Shown here: positions 27,291 to 36,053 of the stretch, one piece after another
Position numbering within the stretch: position 1 is the first letter of the stretch
How the letters are laid out: every line of letters begins with the position of its first letter
Source of the DNA: Rhizobium sp. Root708
GTDB taxonomy: Bacteria; Pseudomonadota; Alphaproteobacteria; Rhizobiales; Rhizobiaceae
Direction of reading: 5' to 3'
Assembly (NCBI RefSeq): GCF_001429725.1
Contig: NZ_LMHV01000004.1
Location: 119,481 to 183,480, forward strand
DNA: 64,000 bases
The notes under the pieces: generated by a model
Told to the model about the DNA's origin: nothing
The model's database searches: none
The model's input: only the letters and a program-made list of their open reading frames with translations
Made by a program: the position numbers and the translations under genes

Positions 27291-29084
27291 ATGACGGGCA
27301 CGGACAAGCAGACGGATGATAACAGGATGACGGGCGCGGAGATCGTGCTCCGCGCGCTGAAGGACAATGGTGTCGAACACCTGTTCGGCTATCCCGGCGG
27401 TGCCGTGCTTCCGATCTATGACGAGATTTTCCAGCAGGACGATATCAAGCACATCCTCGTTCGTCATGAGCAGGGTGCCGGCCACGCTGCCGAGGGCTAT
27501 GCCCGTTCCACCGGCAAGGTCGGCGTCATGCTCGTCACGTCGGGTCCTGGCGCCACCAATGCCGTGACACCGCTGCAGGACGCCCTGATGGATTCCGTTC
27601 CGCTCGTCTGCCTGAGCGGCCAGGTTCCGACCTCGCTGATCGGCTCGGACGCCTTCCAGGAAGCTGATACGGTTGGTATCACGCGCCCCTGCACCAAGCA
27701 CAACTGGCTGGTCAAGGACGTCAACGATCTGGCGGCGATCATCCATGAAGCCTTCCGTATCGCGCAGTCCGGCCGTCCGGGTCCGGTTCTCGTCGATATT
27801 CCGAAGGACGTCCAGTTCGCCACCGGCACTTATACGCCGCCGGCAGCCCACGCGATTCAGAAGAGCTACCAGCCGAAAATTCAGGGCGATCTCAACCAGA
27901 TCCAGGCTGCAATCGAACTGATGTCGAAGGCGCGTCGGCCGATCATCTATTCCGGTGGCGGCGTCATCAACTCCGGCCCGGAAGCCACCAAGCTGCTGCG
28001 CGAGCTGGTCGAGCTCACCGATTTCCCGATTACCTCAACGCTGATGGGGCTCGGCGCCTATCCTGCCTCCGGCAAGAACTGGCTGAAGATGCTCGGCATG
28101 CACGGTTCCTACGAGGCGAACATGGCGATGCATGATTGCGACGTCATGGTCTGCATCGGCGCGCGCTTCGACGACCGCATCACGGGCCGTCTCAACGCGT
28201 TCTCGCCGAACTCGAAGAAGATTCACATCGACATCGATCCGTCGTCGATCAACAAGAACGTTCGCGTCGACGTTCCTGTTCGTGGTGACGTCGGCAGCGT
28301 TCTGGAAGACATGGTTCGCCTGTGGCGGGCTCTGCCGAAGAAGCCGGAGAAGAGCCAGATCGCCGAATGGTGGTCCGATATCGCCCGCTGGCGTGCGCGC
28401 AACTCGTTCGCCTACACGCCAAACAATGACGTGATCATGCCGCAGTATGCGCTGGAGCGTCTCTACGCACTGACCAAGGATCGTGACACCTACATCACGA
28501 CCGAAGTTGGCCAGCACCAGATGTGGGCGGCACAGTTCTATGGTTTCGAGAAGCCGAACCGCTGGATGACCTCGGGTGGATTGGGCACCATGGGCTACGG
28601 CCTGCCGGCAGCACTCGGTGTCCAGATCGCGCATCCAGAAAGTCTCGTCATCGATATCGCCGGCGACGCCTCCATCCAGATGTGCATCCAGGAAATGTCG
28701 GCTGCGATCCAGTATGAAGCGCCGATCAAGATCTTCATCATGAACAACCAGTACATGGGCATGGTCCGCCAGTGGCAGCAGCTGCTGCACGGCAACCGTC
28801 TGTCGAACTCCTACACCGAGGCGATGCCTGATTTCGTCAAGCTGGCGGAAGCCTATGGCGCTGTCGGCCTGCGTTGCGAAAAGCCCGCTGATCTCGATGC
28901 GACCATCCAGGAGATGATCGACGTCAAGAAGCCGGTGATCTTCGACTGCCGCGTTGCCAATCTCGCCAACTGCTTCCCGATGATTCCATCGGGCAAGGCA
29001 CACAACGAGATGCTGCTGCCGGACGAGGCCACGGACGAAGCGGTCGCCAACGCGATCGACGCCAAGGGCCGCGCGCTCGTTTGA
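27291..29084 (+). CDS. ilvI: Acetolactate synthase, large (catalytic) subunit
   Basis: 597-aa ThDP-dependent enzyme joining two pyruvates (valine/leucine) or pyruvate plus 2-oxobutyrate (isoleucine). N-terminal ThDP-PYR domain with the catalytic glutamate in VRHEQGAGHAAEGYARSTGK; central FAD-binding domain; C-terminal PP domain with the GDASIQMCIQEM...NNQYMGMVRQWQ metal-ThDP motif. Normal length. Upstream leader peptide and attenuator regulate it; ilvH starts 24 bp after its stop. ilvB could be used as the name in other nomenclatures. Confidence 0.97.
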   Translation: MTGTDKQTDDNRMTGAEIVLRALKDNGVEHLFGYPGGAVLPIYDEIFQQDDIKHILVRHEQGAGHAAEGYARSTGKVGVMLVTSGPGATNAVTPLQDALMDSVPLVCLSGQVPTSLIGSDAFQEADTVGITRPCTKHNWLVKDVNDLAAIIHEAFRIAQSGRPGPVLVDIPKDVQFATGTYTPPAAHAIQKSYQPKIQGDLNQIQAAIELMSKARRPIIYSGGGVINSGPEATKLLRELVELTDFPITSTLMGLGAYPASGKNWLKMLGMHGSYEANMAMHDCDVMVCIGARFDDRITGRLNAFSPNSKKIHIDIDPSSINKNVRVDVPVRGDVGSVLEDMVRLWRALPKKPEKSQIAEWWSDIARWRARNSFAYTPNNDVIMPQYALERLYALTKDRDTYITTEVGQHQMWAAQFYGFEKPNRWMTSGGLGTMGYGLPAALGVQIAHPESLVIDIAGDASIQMCIQEMSAAIQYEAPIKIFIMNNQYMGMVRQWQQLLHGNRLSNSYTEAMPDFVKLAEAYGAVGLRCEKPADLDATIQEMIDVKKPVIFDCRVANLANCFPMIPSGKAHNEMLLPDEATDEAVANAIDAKGRALV

Positions 29085-29108
29085 TTTAAGGTAGAGGAAC
29101 CCAAGACC

Positions 29109-29681
29109 ATGAATGCACACCTACAGCCGACGGGCTCTGCCTATTTCATTTCGCCGGAGACGGCGGCGGTCGAGAGCCACACGCTTTCGGTCCTCGTCGA
29201 CAACGAGCCGGGCGTCCTTGCCCGTGTCATCGGCCTGTTTTCCGGTCGTGGCTACAACATCGAGAGCCTGACCGTCTCCGAGACCGAGCATCAGGCGCAT
29301 CTGTCGCGCATTACCGTCGTGACGCGCGGCACCCCCCACGTTCTCGAGCAGATCAAGGCGCAGCTGGAGCGCATCGTTCCGGTTCATCGGGTGGTCGACC
29401 TGACGGTTCGCGCCCGCGAACTCGGCCAGGAGCGCCCGATCGAGCGCGAAGTGGCGCTCGTCAAGATCGTCGGTACGGGGGAGACCCGCGCCGAGACGCT
29501 GCGGCTCGCCGATGCTTTCCACGCAAAGGTCGTCGACGCGACGGTGGATCACTTCATTCTCGAGATCACCGGCAAGTCTTCCAAGATCGACCAGTTCGTC
29601 TCCATCATGAAGCCGCTCGGCCTGATCGAGGTCTGCCGCACCGGTATCGCCGCGATGAACCGCGGCCAGCAGGGCATGTAA
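29109..29681 (+). CDS. ilvH: Acetolactate synthase, small (regulatory) subunit
   Basis: 190 aa. N-terminal ACT domain (about 22-95: HTLSVLVDNEPGVLARVIGLF, SGRGYNIESLTVSETE) that binds valine for feedback inhibition, and a C-terminal ACT-like activation domain (about 105-180: VALVKIVGTGETRAE). The C-terminus FIL...KSSKIDQF is typical. Acts in complex with IlvI, encoded just upstream in the same operon. Confidence 0.96.
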   Translation: MNAHLQPTGSAYFISPETAAVESHTLSVLVDNEPGVLARVIGLFSGRGYNIESLTVSETEHQAHLSRITVVTRGTPHVLEQIKAQLERIVPVHRVVDLTVRARELGQERPIEREVALVKIVGTGETRAETLRLADAFHAKVVDATVDHFILEITGKSSKIDQFVSIMKPLGLIEVCRTGIAAMNRGQQGM

Positions 29682-29697
29682 GCAACACTTCGAACGA

Positions 29698-29737
29698 TAA
29701 CTCCGGCAGGTCGTATTCGGCTTGCCGGAGTTTTCTT
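29698..29737 (+). terminator. Terminator of the ilvIH operon
   Basis: Stem CTCCGGCAGG/CTTGCCGGAG (one mismatch) around a 10-nt loop, flanked by AA and followed by TTTTCTTT; 17 bp after the ilvH stop. Confidence 0.85.
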
Positions 29738-29770
29738 TATGTTCTCGGCCGCTGTTCTGGCGAGCCTGTT

Positions 29771-30106
29771 TCAGGCTGACTGTGCCGGCGGTTCTCGCTC
29801 CTGCAGCCATTTCCCAAACTCCTGCATCACCTTGACCACGGGGACCATCCGGTTTCCGTCATCCGTCAATTGATATTCGACGGTGACCGGCACGGTCGGA
29901 TAGGCGGTACGGCTGATCAATCCGGCATCCTCCAAGGCGCGAAGATCGAGCGTCAGCATGCGCTGCGAGATACCCGGCAGGCTGCGTCTCAGTGCGTTGA
30001 AGCGTCTGGGTCCGTCGAGGAGAAAGTACACGATCAGGAGCCGCCATCTGCCGCCGAGCAGCCGCATGGCTTCCTCCACGGTGCAATTCGTGACGCTCTC
30101 CTTCAT
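29771..30106 (-). CDS. HxlR family winged-helix regulator
   Basis: 111 aa with the HxlR core: CTVEEAMRLLGGRWRLLIVY, then RRFNALRRSLPGISQRMLTL and RALEDAGLISR. The conserved cysteine C8 near the N-terminus is the redox/electrophile-sensing position used by YodB/HypR-type members. Divergent from a glutathione S-transferase gene with a 129-bp intergenic region containing an inverted repeat, so it probably controls that gene and itself in response to electrophiles; this is inference. Confidence 0.87.
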   Translation of the reverse strand: MKESVTNCTVEEAMRLLGGRWRLLIVYFLLDGPRRFNALRRSLPGISQRMLTLDLRALEDAGLISRTAYPTVPVTVEYQLTDDGNRMVPVVKVMQEFGKWLQEREPPAQSA

Positions 30107-30137
30107 GCGGATCTCCTCGGTATAAAATATGTACTTA

Positions 30138-30152
30138 CACTACATTATAGTG
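30138..30152. promoter_or_regulatory. Inverted repeat CACTA-N5-TAGTG between HxlR and GST genes
   Basis: 5-bp half-sites CACTA and TAGTG, spaced by CATTA, in the divergent promoter region. Size and position suit an HxlR dimer. The motif CACTACA is also present in the promoter of the second HxlR gene (about 40057), which has GTCTC-N5-GAGAC nearby. Confidence 0.35.
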
Positions 30153-30235
30153 CCTTCTTCCAAAAATATCCCGACCTTTTAGATTGCCGCCGAGCCGACG
30201 CGTTGCGTGTCGGTGGAGATCGAAAAGGAAGAAAG

Positions 30236-30871
30236 ATGAAGCTCTACTACATCCCGGCCGCTTGCTCGCTTGCACCGCATATCGTGCTCAACGAGCTCGG
30301 CTTAGATATCGAGCTGATGCTGGTTGACAGCAAGAAGCACAGCTTCGGGATCGACGGGAATTTCCAGGAGATCAATCCGCTCGGCTATGTGCCTGCGCTG
30401 GAACTCGACGACGGCACGATCCTGACGGAAGGGCCGGCAATCGTTCAGTATCTCGCCGATCTGAAGCCGGAGCTCGGATTGGCGCCCGCCAACGGCACGA
30501 TTGCGCGCTACAAGCTTCAGCAATGGCTGAGCTTCCTGACCTCGGAAATCCACAAGGGGTTCATTCCGCTGCTCTACGCGCGACTGGCCGGCAAGTATGT
30601 CGAGACCGCCAAGCCAAAGCTCGAAGACCGCTATGCCTTCATAGACAGGGAGTTGGCGGATCGCCCCTATCTGGCGGGCGACACCTTTACCGTTGCGGAC
30701 GCCTACCTTTTCGCGCTCACCGGTTGGGGACAAGCGTCATGGCTGACCAGCTACATCAGGGCAGACATCCATTTCGACGGCCTGCGCAACCTGCAGGCCT
30801 GGTACGAGCGCGTACGATCTCGCCCATCGGTTCAGAAGGCGCTGCAAGCCGAGGGCCTGGCGGCGACCTGA
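30236..30871 (+). CDS. Glutathione S-transferase family protein
   Basis: 211 aa, bacterial (beta/GstA-like) GST. N-terminal thioredoxin-fold begins MKLYYIPAACSLAPHIVLNE, with the conserved Tyr/Cys near the active site (Y5, C10) and the cis-proline motif YVPALELDDG; C-terminal all-alpha domain (about 88-205) has the N-cap box ADAYLFALTGW. Conjugates glutathione with electrophiles. ATG at 30236 has GGAAGAAAG upstream. Divergent HxlR regulator next door. Confidence 0.9.
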   Translation: MKLYYIPAACSLAPHIVLNELGLDIELMLVDSKKHSFGIDGNFQEINPLGYVPALELDDGTILTEGPAIVQYLADLKPELGLAPANGTIARYKLQQWLSFLTSEIHKGFIPLLYARLAGKYVETAKPKLEDRYAFIDRELADRPYLAGDTFTVADAYLFALTGWGQASWLTSYIRADIHFDGLRNLQAWYERVRSRPSVQKALQAEGLAAT

Positions 30872-30893
30872 ACCGGCAAAAAGCCGCTGCGGA

Positions 30894-31751
30894 TCACAGC
30901 ATCTCCAGCGGCTTCTTCTTTGTCGGCGGCGGGAAGGCGGCGTCGAGCGCGGCCCAATCCTCGTCGGTGATATCGAGTGAGACGGCATCGCGGTTCTCCG
31001 CGGCGCGGGCGGCATTCGCCGTTTTCGGAATGACGATCACCCCGTCGCGTTCCAGCAGGAAGGCGAGCGCCACCTGTGCTGGTGTCGCCTGGTTGGCCTT
31101 GGCGATGCGGATCAGTTCGGGATTGTGCAGGATGCGGCCCTGCTCGATCGGCGAATAAGCCATGACGGGGATGCTGCGCTGCTGGCACCAGGGCAGAAGG
31201 TCGAACTCGATGCCGCGGCGCGCAAGATTATAAAGCACCTGGTTGGCCGCCACATTTGCTCCGGAGGGAACGGCAAGCAGTTCTTCCATGTCGTCGGTAT
31301 CGAAATTGGAGACGCCCCAGGCCCCGATCTTGCCTGAGGCCTTCAGCTCTTCGAAGGCCTCGACCGTTTCGGCGAGCGGATGATCGCCGCGCCAGTGCAG
31401 GAGGTAGAGATCGATGCGGTCTGTTCCCATGCGCGACAGGCTGTTGTCACAGGCCTCCATCGTGCCTTTGCTGCTGGCGTTCCAGGGATAGACCTTGCTG
31501 ACGAGGAACACGTCGTCGCGGCGGCCGCGGATCGCTTCGCCGACGATCTTCTCGGCTCTGCCTTCGGCATACATTTCCGCCGTATCGATCAGCGTCATGC
31601 CGAGATCGAGGCCGGCGCGCAGGCTTTCGATTTCCTGCCGTGCTTCACCGGGGTTTTCGCCCATGTTCCAGGTCCCCTGGCCAAGGGCCGGAACTTCGGT
31701 GCCGTCAGGAAGGCGGATGGTCGGGATGGCGTCGTCTCGCATGATGTTCAT
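30894..31751 (-). CDS. Aldo/keto reductase
   Basis: 285-aa AKR of the single-domain TIM-barrel NADPH-dependent class. Conserved elements: opening [10 protein letters not shown], catalytic Asp/Tyr region [20 protein letters not shown], active-site Lys in [10 protein letters not shown], then [20 protein letters not shown] with the catalytic His, and the cofactor-binding IPKTANAAR near the end. Substrate not inferable. Converges on the GST gene with a 22-bp gap. Confidence 0.92.
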   Translation of the reverse strand: MNIMRDDAIPTIRLPDGTEVPALGQGTWNMGENPGEARQEIESLRAGLDLGMTLIDTAEMYAEGRAEKIVGEAIRGRRDDVFLVSKVYPWNASSKGTMEACDNSLSRMGTDRIDLYLLHWRGDHPLAETVEAFEELKASGKIGAWGVSNFDTDDMEELLAVPSGANVAANQVLYNLARRGIEFDLLPWCQQRSIPVMAYSPIEQGRILHNPELIRIAKANQATPAQVALAFLLERDGVIVIPKTANAARAAENRDAVSLDITDEDWAALDAAFPPPTKKKPLEML

Positions 31752-31878
31752 TCCGGTTTCAATCTTTCAACCAATCCTGTCACCATGACAATGATTGAAT
31801 GGAACGGCAAATTCACGTCAATTATCTTGACCCAAATTGATCGGGGTCGCCAGCAATCGCGGGCCTCGGGGAGGTCCC

Positions 31879-32472
31879 ATGCCGTTGGATACATTTCTGG
31901 CACTCGTCCTGTTTGCCTTCACGACATCGATAACACCCGGTCCCAACAACATGATGCTCTTCGCGTCGGGCGTGAACTTCGGTTTCCGCCGGACCGTTCC
32001 GCACATGCTGGGTATCGGAGCCGGGTTCTTTTCGCTGTTGATCGGTGTCGGCTTCGGGCTGGGGGCGCTGCTTCATACGGTGCCGGCGCTCTATACGACG
32101 CTGAAGTTTGCCGGCGGCGCCTACCTTGCCTGGATCGCCTGGAAGATCGCGACATCGCGCACCCTCGGCGAAGGCAAGAGCGGCGTCAAGCCGATGTCGT
32201 TCCTCTCGGCAGCAGCCTTCCAGTAGGTCAATCCGAAGGCCTGGGTCATGGCCGTGACCGCGATGGCGACCTACACGATCCCCGACATCTATCTGGCGAG
32301 CGTCCTGATCGTCGGCGTCGCCTTTGCTCTGGTCAATGTGCCGAGCGTTTCGACCTGGGCTGGGTTCGGCTCGGCGCTGCGTGACTGGCTTTCGGATCCG
32401 ACGCGGCTCAAATGGTTCAATATCACCATGGCGGTCTTGCTGGTGCTCAGCCTCTGGCCGATGCTGAAATAA
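31879..32472 (+). pseudogene. LysE family exporter, broken by an internal TAG
   Basis: A 198-codon LysE/RhtB-type amino-acid exporter. Frame is continuous from ATG 31879 (GGAGG just upstream) to 32472, except for TAG at 32224-32226. The halves join as SAAAFQ*VNPKAWVMAVTA; the family has FQWVNPKAW there, so the stop is one base from TGG (Trp). Codon use, length and membrane segments on both sides are normal, indicating a recent nonsense mutation or a sequencing error. Either half alone would lack essential helices. Confidence 0.85.
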
Positions 32473-32557
32473 GGGTTGTGACGGTTCTATCGACTGGGCT
32501 TGGCGGCGCAGACGCAAGCGCTTAAAGATAGGCCACGCATTGGCGGAGGACCATCTC

Positions 32558-33217
32558 GTGCACGACGACGATCATCATCAAGATCACGATCACGATCACG
32601 GCCATGACCATCATCATGACCACGATAACCGCTATACCGACATGCAGGCACGGGTGAGGGCGCTCGAAACGGTCCTGACGGAGAAGGGACTGATCGATCC
32701 GGCCGCCATCGACGCGATCGTCGAGACCTACGAAACCAAGATTGGGCCGCGCAACGGCGCTCGGGTCGTTGCGAAAGCCTGGAGCGATCCTGATTTTGCG
32801 GAATGGCTGCGGCGCGACGCAACGGCGGCGATCGCGAGCCTCGGCTATACGGGACGCCAGGGCGAGCACATGCGCGCCGTGTTCAACACCGGCGAGACGC
32901 ATAATCTCGTCGTCTGCACGCTTTGCTCCTGCTACCCCTGGTCCGTGCTCGGCCTGCCGCCGGTCTGGTACAAGGCGCCTGCCTATCGCTCGCGGGCGGT
33001 GATCGATCCGCGTGGCGTGCTGGCCGAGTTCGGCGTGACATTGGCTGACGACAAGAAAATCCGCGTATGGGATTCGACGGCGGAGCTGCGCTATCTGGTC
33101 ATTCCCGAGCGGCCAGATGGTTCCGAAGGATGGAGCGAGGAGCAGCTTGCCGACCTCGTCAGTCGCGACTCGATGATCGGGACGGGTGTCGCCGCAACAC
33201 CGGGAGGTTCGCTATGA
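32558..33217 (+). CDS. nthA: Nitrile hydratase alpha subunit, cobalt type
   Basis: 219-aa catalytic subunit hydrating nitriles to amides. The metal site CTLCSC is at C120-C125; Thr after the first Cys (CTLC) marks the cobalt-type enzyme (iron-type has CSLC). The first about 25 residues are an exceptional His/Asp-rich stretch ([14 protein letters not shown]). GTG at 32558 chosen because GGAGG lies 8 nt upstream; a TTG at 32540 is possible. Overlaps the beta-subunit gene by ATGA. Confidence 0.93.
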   Translation: MHDDDHHQDHDHDHGHDHHHDHDNRYTDMQARVRALETVLTEKGLIDPAAIDAIVETYETKIGPRNGARVVAKAWSDPDFAEWLRRDATAAIASLGYTGRQGEHMRAVFNTGETHNLVVCTLCSCYPWSVLGLPPVWYKAPAYRSRAVIDPRGVLAEFGVTLADDKKIRVWDSTAELRYLVIPERPDGSEGWSEEQLADLVSRDSMIGTGVAATPGGSL

Positions 33218-33873
33218 ATGGTCCGCACGACCTTGGCGGCCAGATGGGTTTCGGTGCCGTCGCGCCCGAGACGAACGAGCCGTATTTTCACGCGGAGTGG
33301 GAGAAGCGGGCGCTCGGGCTGACGCTATCTGGCGGTGCGCTCGGCGCCTGGAACATCGATGAGAGCCGGCACACACGCGAGAGCATCCCTCCGGCCGAGT
33401 ACCTTGGCGCCAGTTATTACGAGATCTGGACGCGGGCGCTGGAGGTGCTGCTGCAGCGGCACGGCTTCGTGACGTCAGGCGAAATCGATGCCGGTCACAA
33501 GCAGGCAGATGGCGCGACGCCTAAGCGCACGCTCTCGGCCGACATGGTGGCTGGCGCGCTCGCCAAAGGCGGCCCTTGCGACAGGCCTGTGGCGACGCCA
33601 CCGCGTTTTTCAGCCGGGGACAAGGTTCGAACGCGGAATTTCAACCCGACGACACATACTCGGCTGCCGCGTTATGCGCGTGCCAAGTCCGGGGTCGTAG
33701 AGGCGGTCCAGGGTTCCTTCGTCTTTCCTGACGATAATGCCCATGGCAGGGGAGAGAACCCCCAATGGGTCTACACCGTCGTCTTCGATGGCGGTGAGAT
33801 CTGGGGCGACGGTGCCGATCCAACGCTCAGCGTCTCGATCGACGCATGGGAGAGCTATCTTGAGCCAGTGTGA
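33214..33873 (+). CDS. nthB: Nitrile hydratase beta subunit
   Basis: 219 aa, family start [16 protein letters not shown] then [17 protein letters not shown]. The C-terminal SH3-like barrel has the conserved [20 protein letters not shown], in which arginines hydrogen-bond the oxidised cysteines of the alpha subunit. Start overlaps the alpha stop (ATGA), and the accessory gene starts 14 bp before its stop: a tightly coupled three-gene operon. Confidence 0.93.
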   Translation: MNGPHDLGGQMGFGAVAPETNEPYFHAEWEKRALGLTLSGGALGAWNIDESRHTRESIPPAEYLGASYYEIWTRALEVLLQRHGFVTSGEIDAGHKQADGATPKRTLSADMVAGALAKGGPCDRPVATPPRFSAGDKVRTRNFNPTTHTRLPRYARAKSGVVEAVQGSFVFPDDNAHGRGENPQWVYTVVFDGGEIWGDGADPTLSVSIDAWESYLEPV

Positions 33874-34231
33874 AACGCGTTCGCCGCTCGCCCAATCACC
33901 GCAGCTGCCGAAATCGGCTGATGGCGAGCCGGTGTTTCCCGAGCCGTGGGCCGCGGAAGCCTTTGCCATGACCGTGCATCTGCACGAACGCGGCCTGTTC
34001 ACATGGAGCGAATGGGCGGAAACTCTCTCCGGAGAGCTGCACCAACCCGGCCGCGCCGAGGACGGGAGCGACTATTTCGATTGCTGGGTCGCCGCACTTT
34101 CCGCGATTCTGGTTGAACGCGGCGTTGGCGACGCAGACATGATCCTTGATCTACAGAAGAGCTGGCAGCGGGCTGCGGAGGCGACACCGCACGGCAAGCC
34201 GATCGAGCTTGTCAACGATCCGCTGCGGTGA
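33860..34231 (+). CDS. Nitrile hydratase accessory (activator) protein
   Basis: 123 aa, P14K/NhlE-type activator needed for cobalt insertion and cysteine oxidation in the alpha subunit. Typical FPEPWAAEAFAMTVHLHERG followed by FTWSEWAETLSGEL, and DYFDCWVAALSAILVERG. Sequence similarity to the NHase beta N-terminal domain is expected for this family. Start is TTG at 33860 with GGGAG about 8 nt upstream, overlapping the beta gene by 14 bp. No amidase gene is adjacent. Confidence 0.85.
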   Translation: MSQCETRSPLAQSPQLPKSADGEPVFPEPWAAEAFAMTVHLHERGLFTWSEWAETLSGELHQPGRAEDGSDYFDCWVAALSAILVERGVGDADMILDLQKSWQRAAEATPHGKPIELVNDPLR

Positions 34232-34234
34232 TCA

Positions 34235-35017
34235 TCAGGACGGAAACTGCCGGTAGCATTCCTCCGCTACCTTTTTCAGCACCTCGCGCGAAACCTCGCC
34301 GGTCACGGCGTAACCGAGTTCGCCGTCGATCCAATAGAAGGTTTCGACATTGCCCGACGAGGCGAAGCGGAAGCTGGTCGATCTGTTGTCGGCGTTGCGA
34401 CCGACGAGGACCGTCAGGCGTTCGCCGGCCTGATCCTCGTACATGAACATCGCCCCCGGCTTGCCGTCGACAGGCAACAGGCGGCCGCCGACCAGCTTGA
34501 AACCGAGCTCCTGCAGGTTCGGAACCCGCAGGTTCTGGATCGCGAGCCGCTTACCGAGCCAGGTGGCCAGATGAGCTTCCTCATCGGCAAAGACCTCCAC
34601 CGGGTGCCGGACTTCGGTGGCGTAGACCAGGAAGGCGTTGCGGGCTTCATTTGGAAAGGTTTCGAGTTCCGTCAGTTGCAGTTCCGGCTTTTCAAACAGG
34701 GCGGGGCCGTAATGGCCGCTCAGCGCGCCAAGGCCGAAGACCGCAGCAATCACGGCTGCCGCTGCCAGGCGTTTTGGCCAGTTCATCCGCTGTCTTCGGC
34801 CGGTGACAAGCGCCTCGTCCGTGTCAGAGGATCTTTCGTAAGGTGCGAAGAGCGATCGAATTTCGGCATTTCGCGCCGTCCACTCCGCCACGCGGGCCGC
34901 GTCGTCAGGATTATCCTCCAGCCATGCCTCGATACGGGTGCGTACCTGTTCGGAAAGCTGTCCGTCGGCATAGGCATGAAGATCCGCTTCGGTCACGGTC
35001 GGGTTGATCTCGCTCAT
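34235..35017 (-). CDS. Membrane-anchored anti-sigma factor
   Basis: 260 aa. N-terminal sigma-binding region (about 1-60, TEADLHAYADGQLSEQVRTR, LEDNPDDAARVAEW) without the Cys/His of zinc-containing anti-sigma domains, one TM helix about 84-103 (RLAAAAVIAAVFGLGALSG), and a periplasmic domain of about 150 residues. The start overlaps the ECF sigma gene by 4 bp, the classical sigma/anti-sigma pairing. It is expected to hold the sigma factor at the membrane until a periplasmic signal. Confidence 0.87.
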   Translation of the reverse strand: MSEINPTVTEADLHAYADGQLSEQVRTRIEAWLEDNPDDAARVAEWTARNAEIRSLFAPYERSSDTDEALVTGRRQRMNWPKRLAAAAVIAAVFGLGALSGHYGPALFEKPELQLTELETFPNEARNAFLVYATEVRHPVEVFADEEAHLATWLGKRLAIQNLRVPNLQELGFKLVGGRLLPVDGKPGAMFMYEDQAGERLTVLVGRNADNRSTSFRFASSGNVETFYWIDGELGYAVTGEVSREVLKKVAEECYRQFPS

Positions 35018-35529
35018 TTCGGTCTCCGAAGCGTAATCACATTGTCAGCCTTCATGCGTTCTCCGATCCTTTGCCGCGCGCGCGACAGGCGCGACATTAC
35101 CGTGCCGATCGGGATGTCGAGGGCGGTCGCAACCTCCTGATAGGTATAGCCTTCGATGACGACCAACATCAGCACCGCGCGGTTTTCCTCCGAAAGGCTG
35201 TTCAGCGCCTCCTCCAGCTTCGATCGTTCGAGCGGATCGGGGGCTGCTTCGGCGGAGACGACGTTTTCGACGGTTTCAAGCTCAACCGTCGGCGCCCGCT
35301 GGCGCTGGCGATGGCCGTTTCGCGACAGGTTGGTCATGATCGTCAGTACCCATCCGCGCAGATTCAGGCCGCGCCACTGCGATCGACGGGACAGGACCTT
35401 CTCTATGCAATCCTGCAGAAGATCCTCACCATCGGCATCCGAGCGGGTCAGGCTGCGCGAATAGCGCCTGAGGGAGGGAATGAGGGCCAGGATCTGGCCC
35501 TCGAAGCTTTCAGGCTTCGGTGTTTTCAC
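35014..35529 (-). CDS. ECF (sigma-70 family) RNA polymerase sigma factor
   Basis: 171 aa: region 2 (about 12-80: LIPSLRRYSRSLTRSDADGE, LLQDCIEKVLSRRSQW, LRGWVLTIMTNLSRN) and region 4 (about 112-162: LNSLSEENRAVLMLVVIEGY, YQEVATALDIPIGTVMSRLS, RARQRIGERM). GTG start at 35529. Lies 9 bp after the upstream secreted protein gene and overlaps the anti-sigma gene, so all three form one operon whose promoter the sigma may itself recognise. Confidence 0.93.
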   Translation of the reverse strand: MKTPKPESFEGQILALIPSLRRYSRSLTRSDADGEDLLQDCIEKVLSRRSQWRGLNLRGWVLTIMTNLSRNGHRQRQRAPTVELETVENVVSAEAAPDPLERSKLEEALNSLSEENRAVLMLVVIEGYTYQEVATALDIPIGTVMSRLSRARQRIGERMKADNVITLRRPK

Positions 35530-35538
35530 GTCCGCCTC

Positions 35539-35916
35539 TCACGGCTTGGCGACATCCCAGTTGCCTCCGACGCCATCGCCGGTCACGTCGCCCATCTTCT
35601 TGTCCTTGACCCAGTAATAGAGCGGCATGCCGTCTTTTGCCCACTGCTTGCTGCCGTCTTTCCGGTCGACGAGCGAATATGCACCTTCCGCCTTCGCGCC
35701 GCTAGCGGCCATCAGCGGCGGCCAGTTCTTGGCGCAATCGTCGTAGCAGTTGGAAACGCCCTTCGAATCCTTCTTGAAGGTATAAAGCGTCATGCCATTG
35801 TCGCCGGTCAGGACCTTGCCCTTGGCGGAATCCATCACTTTCACCGGCTCTGCGGCAAAGGCGGATGTCGCGACGGCGGCAACGGCGGATGCAATAAGAA
35901 GCTTCAGGGAATTCAT
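35539..35916 (-). CDS. Secreted COG4315-type repeat protein
   Basis: 125-aa exported protein. Signal peptide about 1-22 (LLIASAVAAVATSAFA), then two copies of the family motif: NGMTLYTFKKDSKGVSNCYD followed by DCAKNWPPLMA, and GMPLYYWVKDKKMGDVTGDG closing the protein. The two cysteines of the CYDDC block may form a disulphide or bind metal. First gene of a three-gene operon with an ECF sigma/anti-sigma pair, so likely the sigma's main product. Function of the family is unknown. Confidence 0.83.
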   Translation of the reverse strand: MNSLKLLIASAVAAVATSAFAAEPVKVMDSAKGKVLTGDNGMTLYTFKKDSKGVSNCYDDCAKNWPPLMAASGAKAEGAYSLVDRKDGSKQWAKDGMPLYYWVKDKKMGDVTGDGVGGNWDVAKP

Positions 35917-35960
35917 GTTTTTCTCCTCACAGGGTTGGGCAGGCTTTTTTCCTTGCCTGC

Positions 35961-35992
35961 GATGAGACACCGGTCCCCCAAGGTTTATTCCC
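35961..35992 (-). promoter_or_regulatory. Candidate ECF-sigma promoter
   Basis: On the minus strand, GGGAATAAACC (35992-35982) and GTCTCA (35968-35963) are separated by a 17-bp spacer measured from GGAATA; they lie about 50 bp upstream of the secreted-protein start. The GGAAT/GTCT pattern is typical of ECF-recognised promoters. Autoregulation by the sigma gene of this operon is inferred. Confidence 0.5.
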
Positions 35993-36053
35993 GGTAGAGG
36001 AAGAGTTTTTCTCGCTTGCCTATCCCCGGCGAATCCTGCCAAGTCGAACGACC

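Noticed and set aside
31380..32384. 334-codon frame overlapping aldo/keto reductase and LysE
   Set aside because: No domain; overlaps two recognisable genes.
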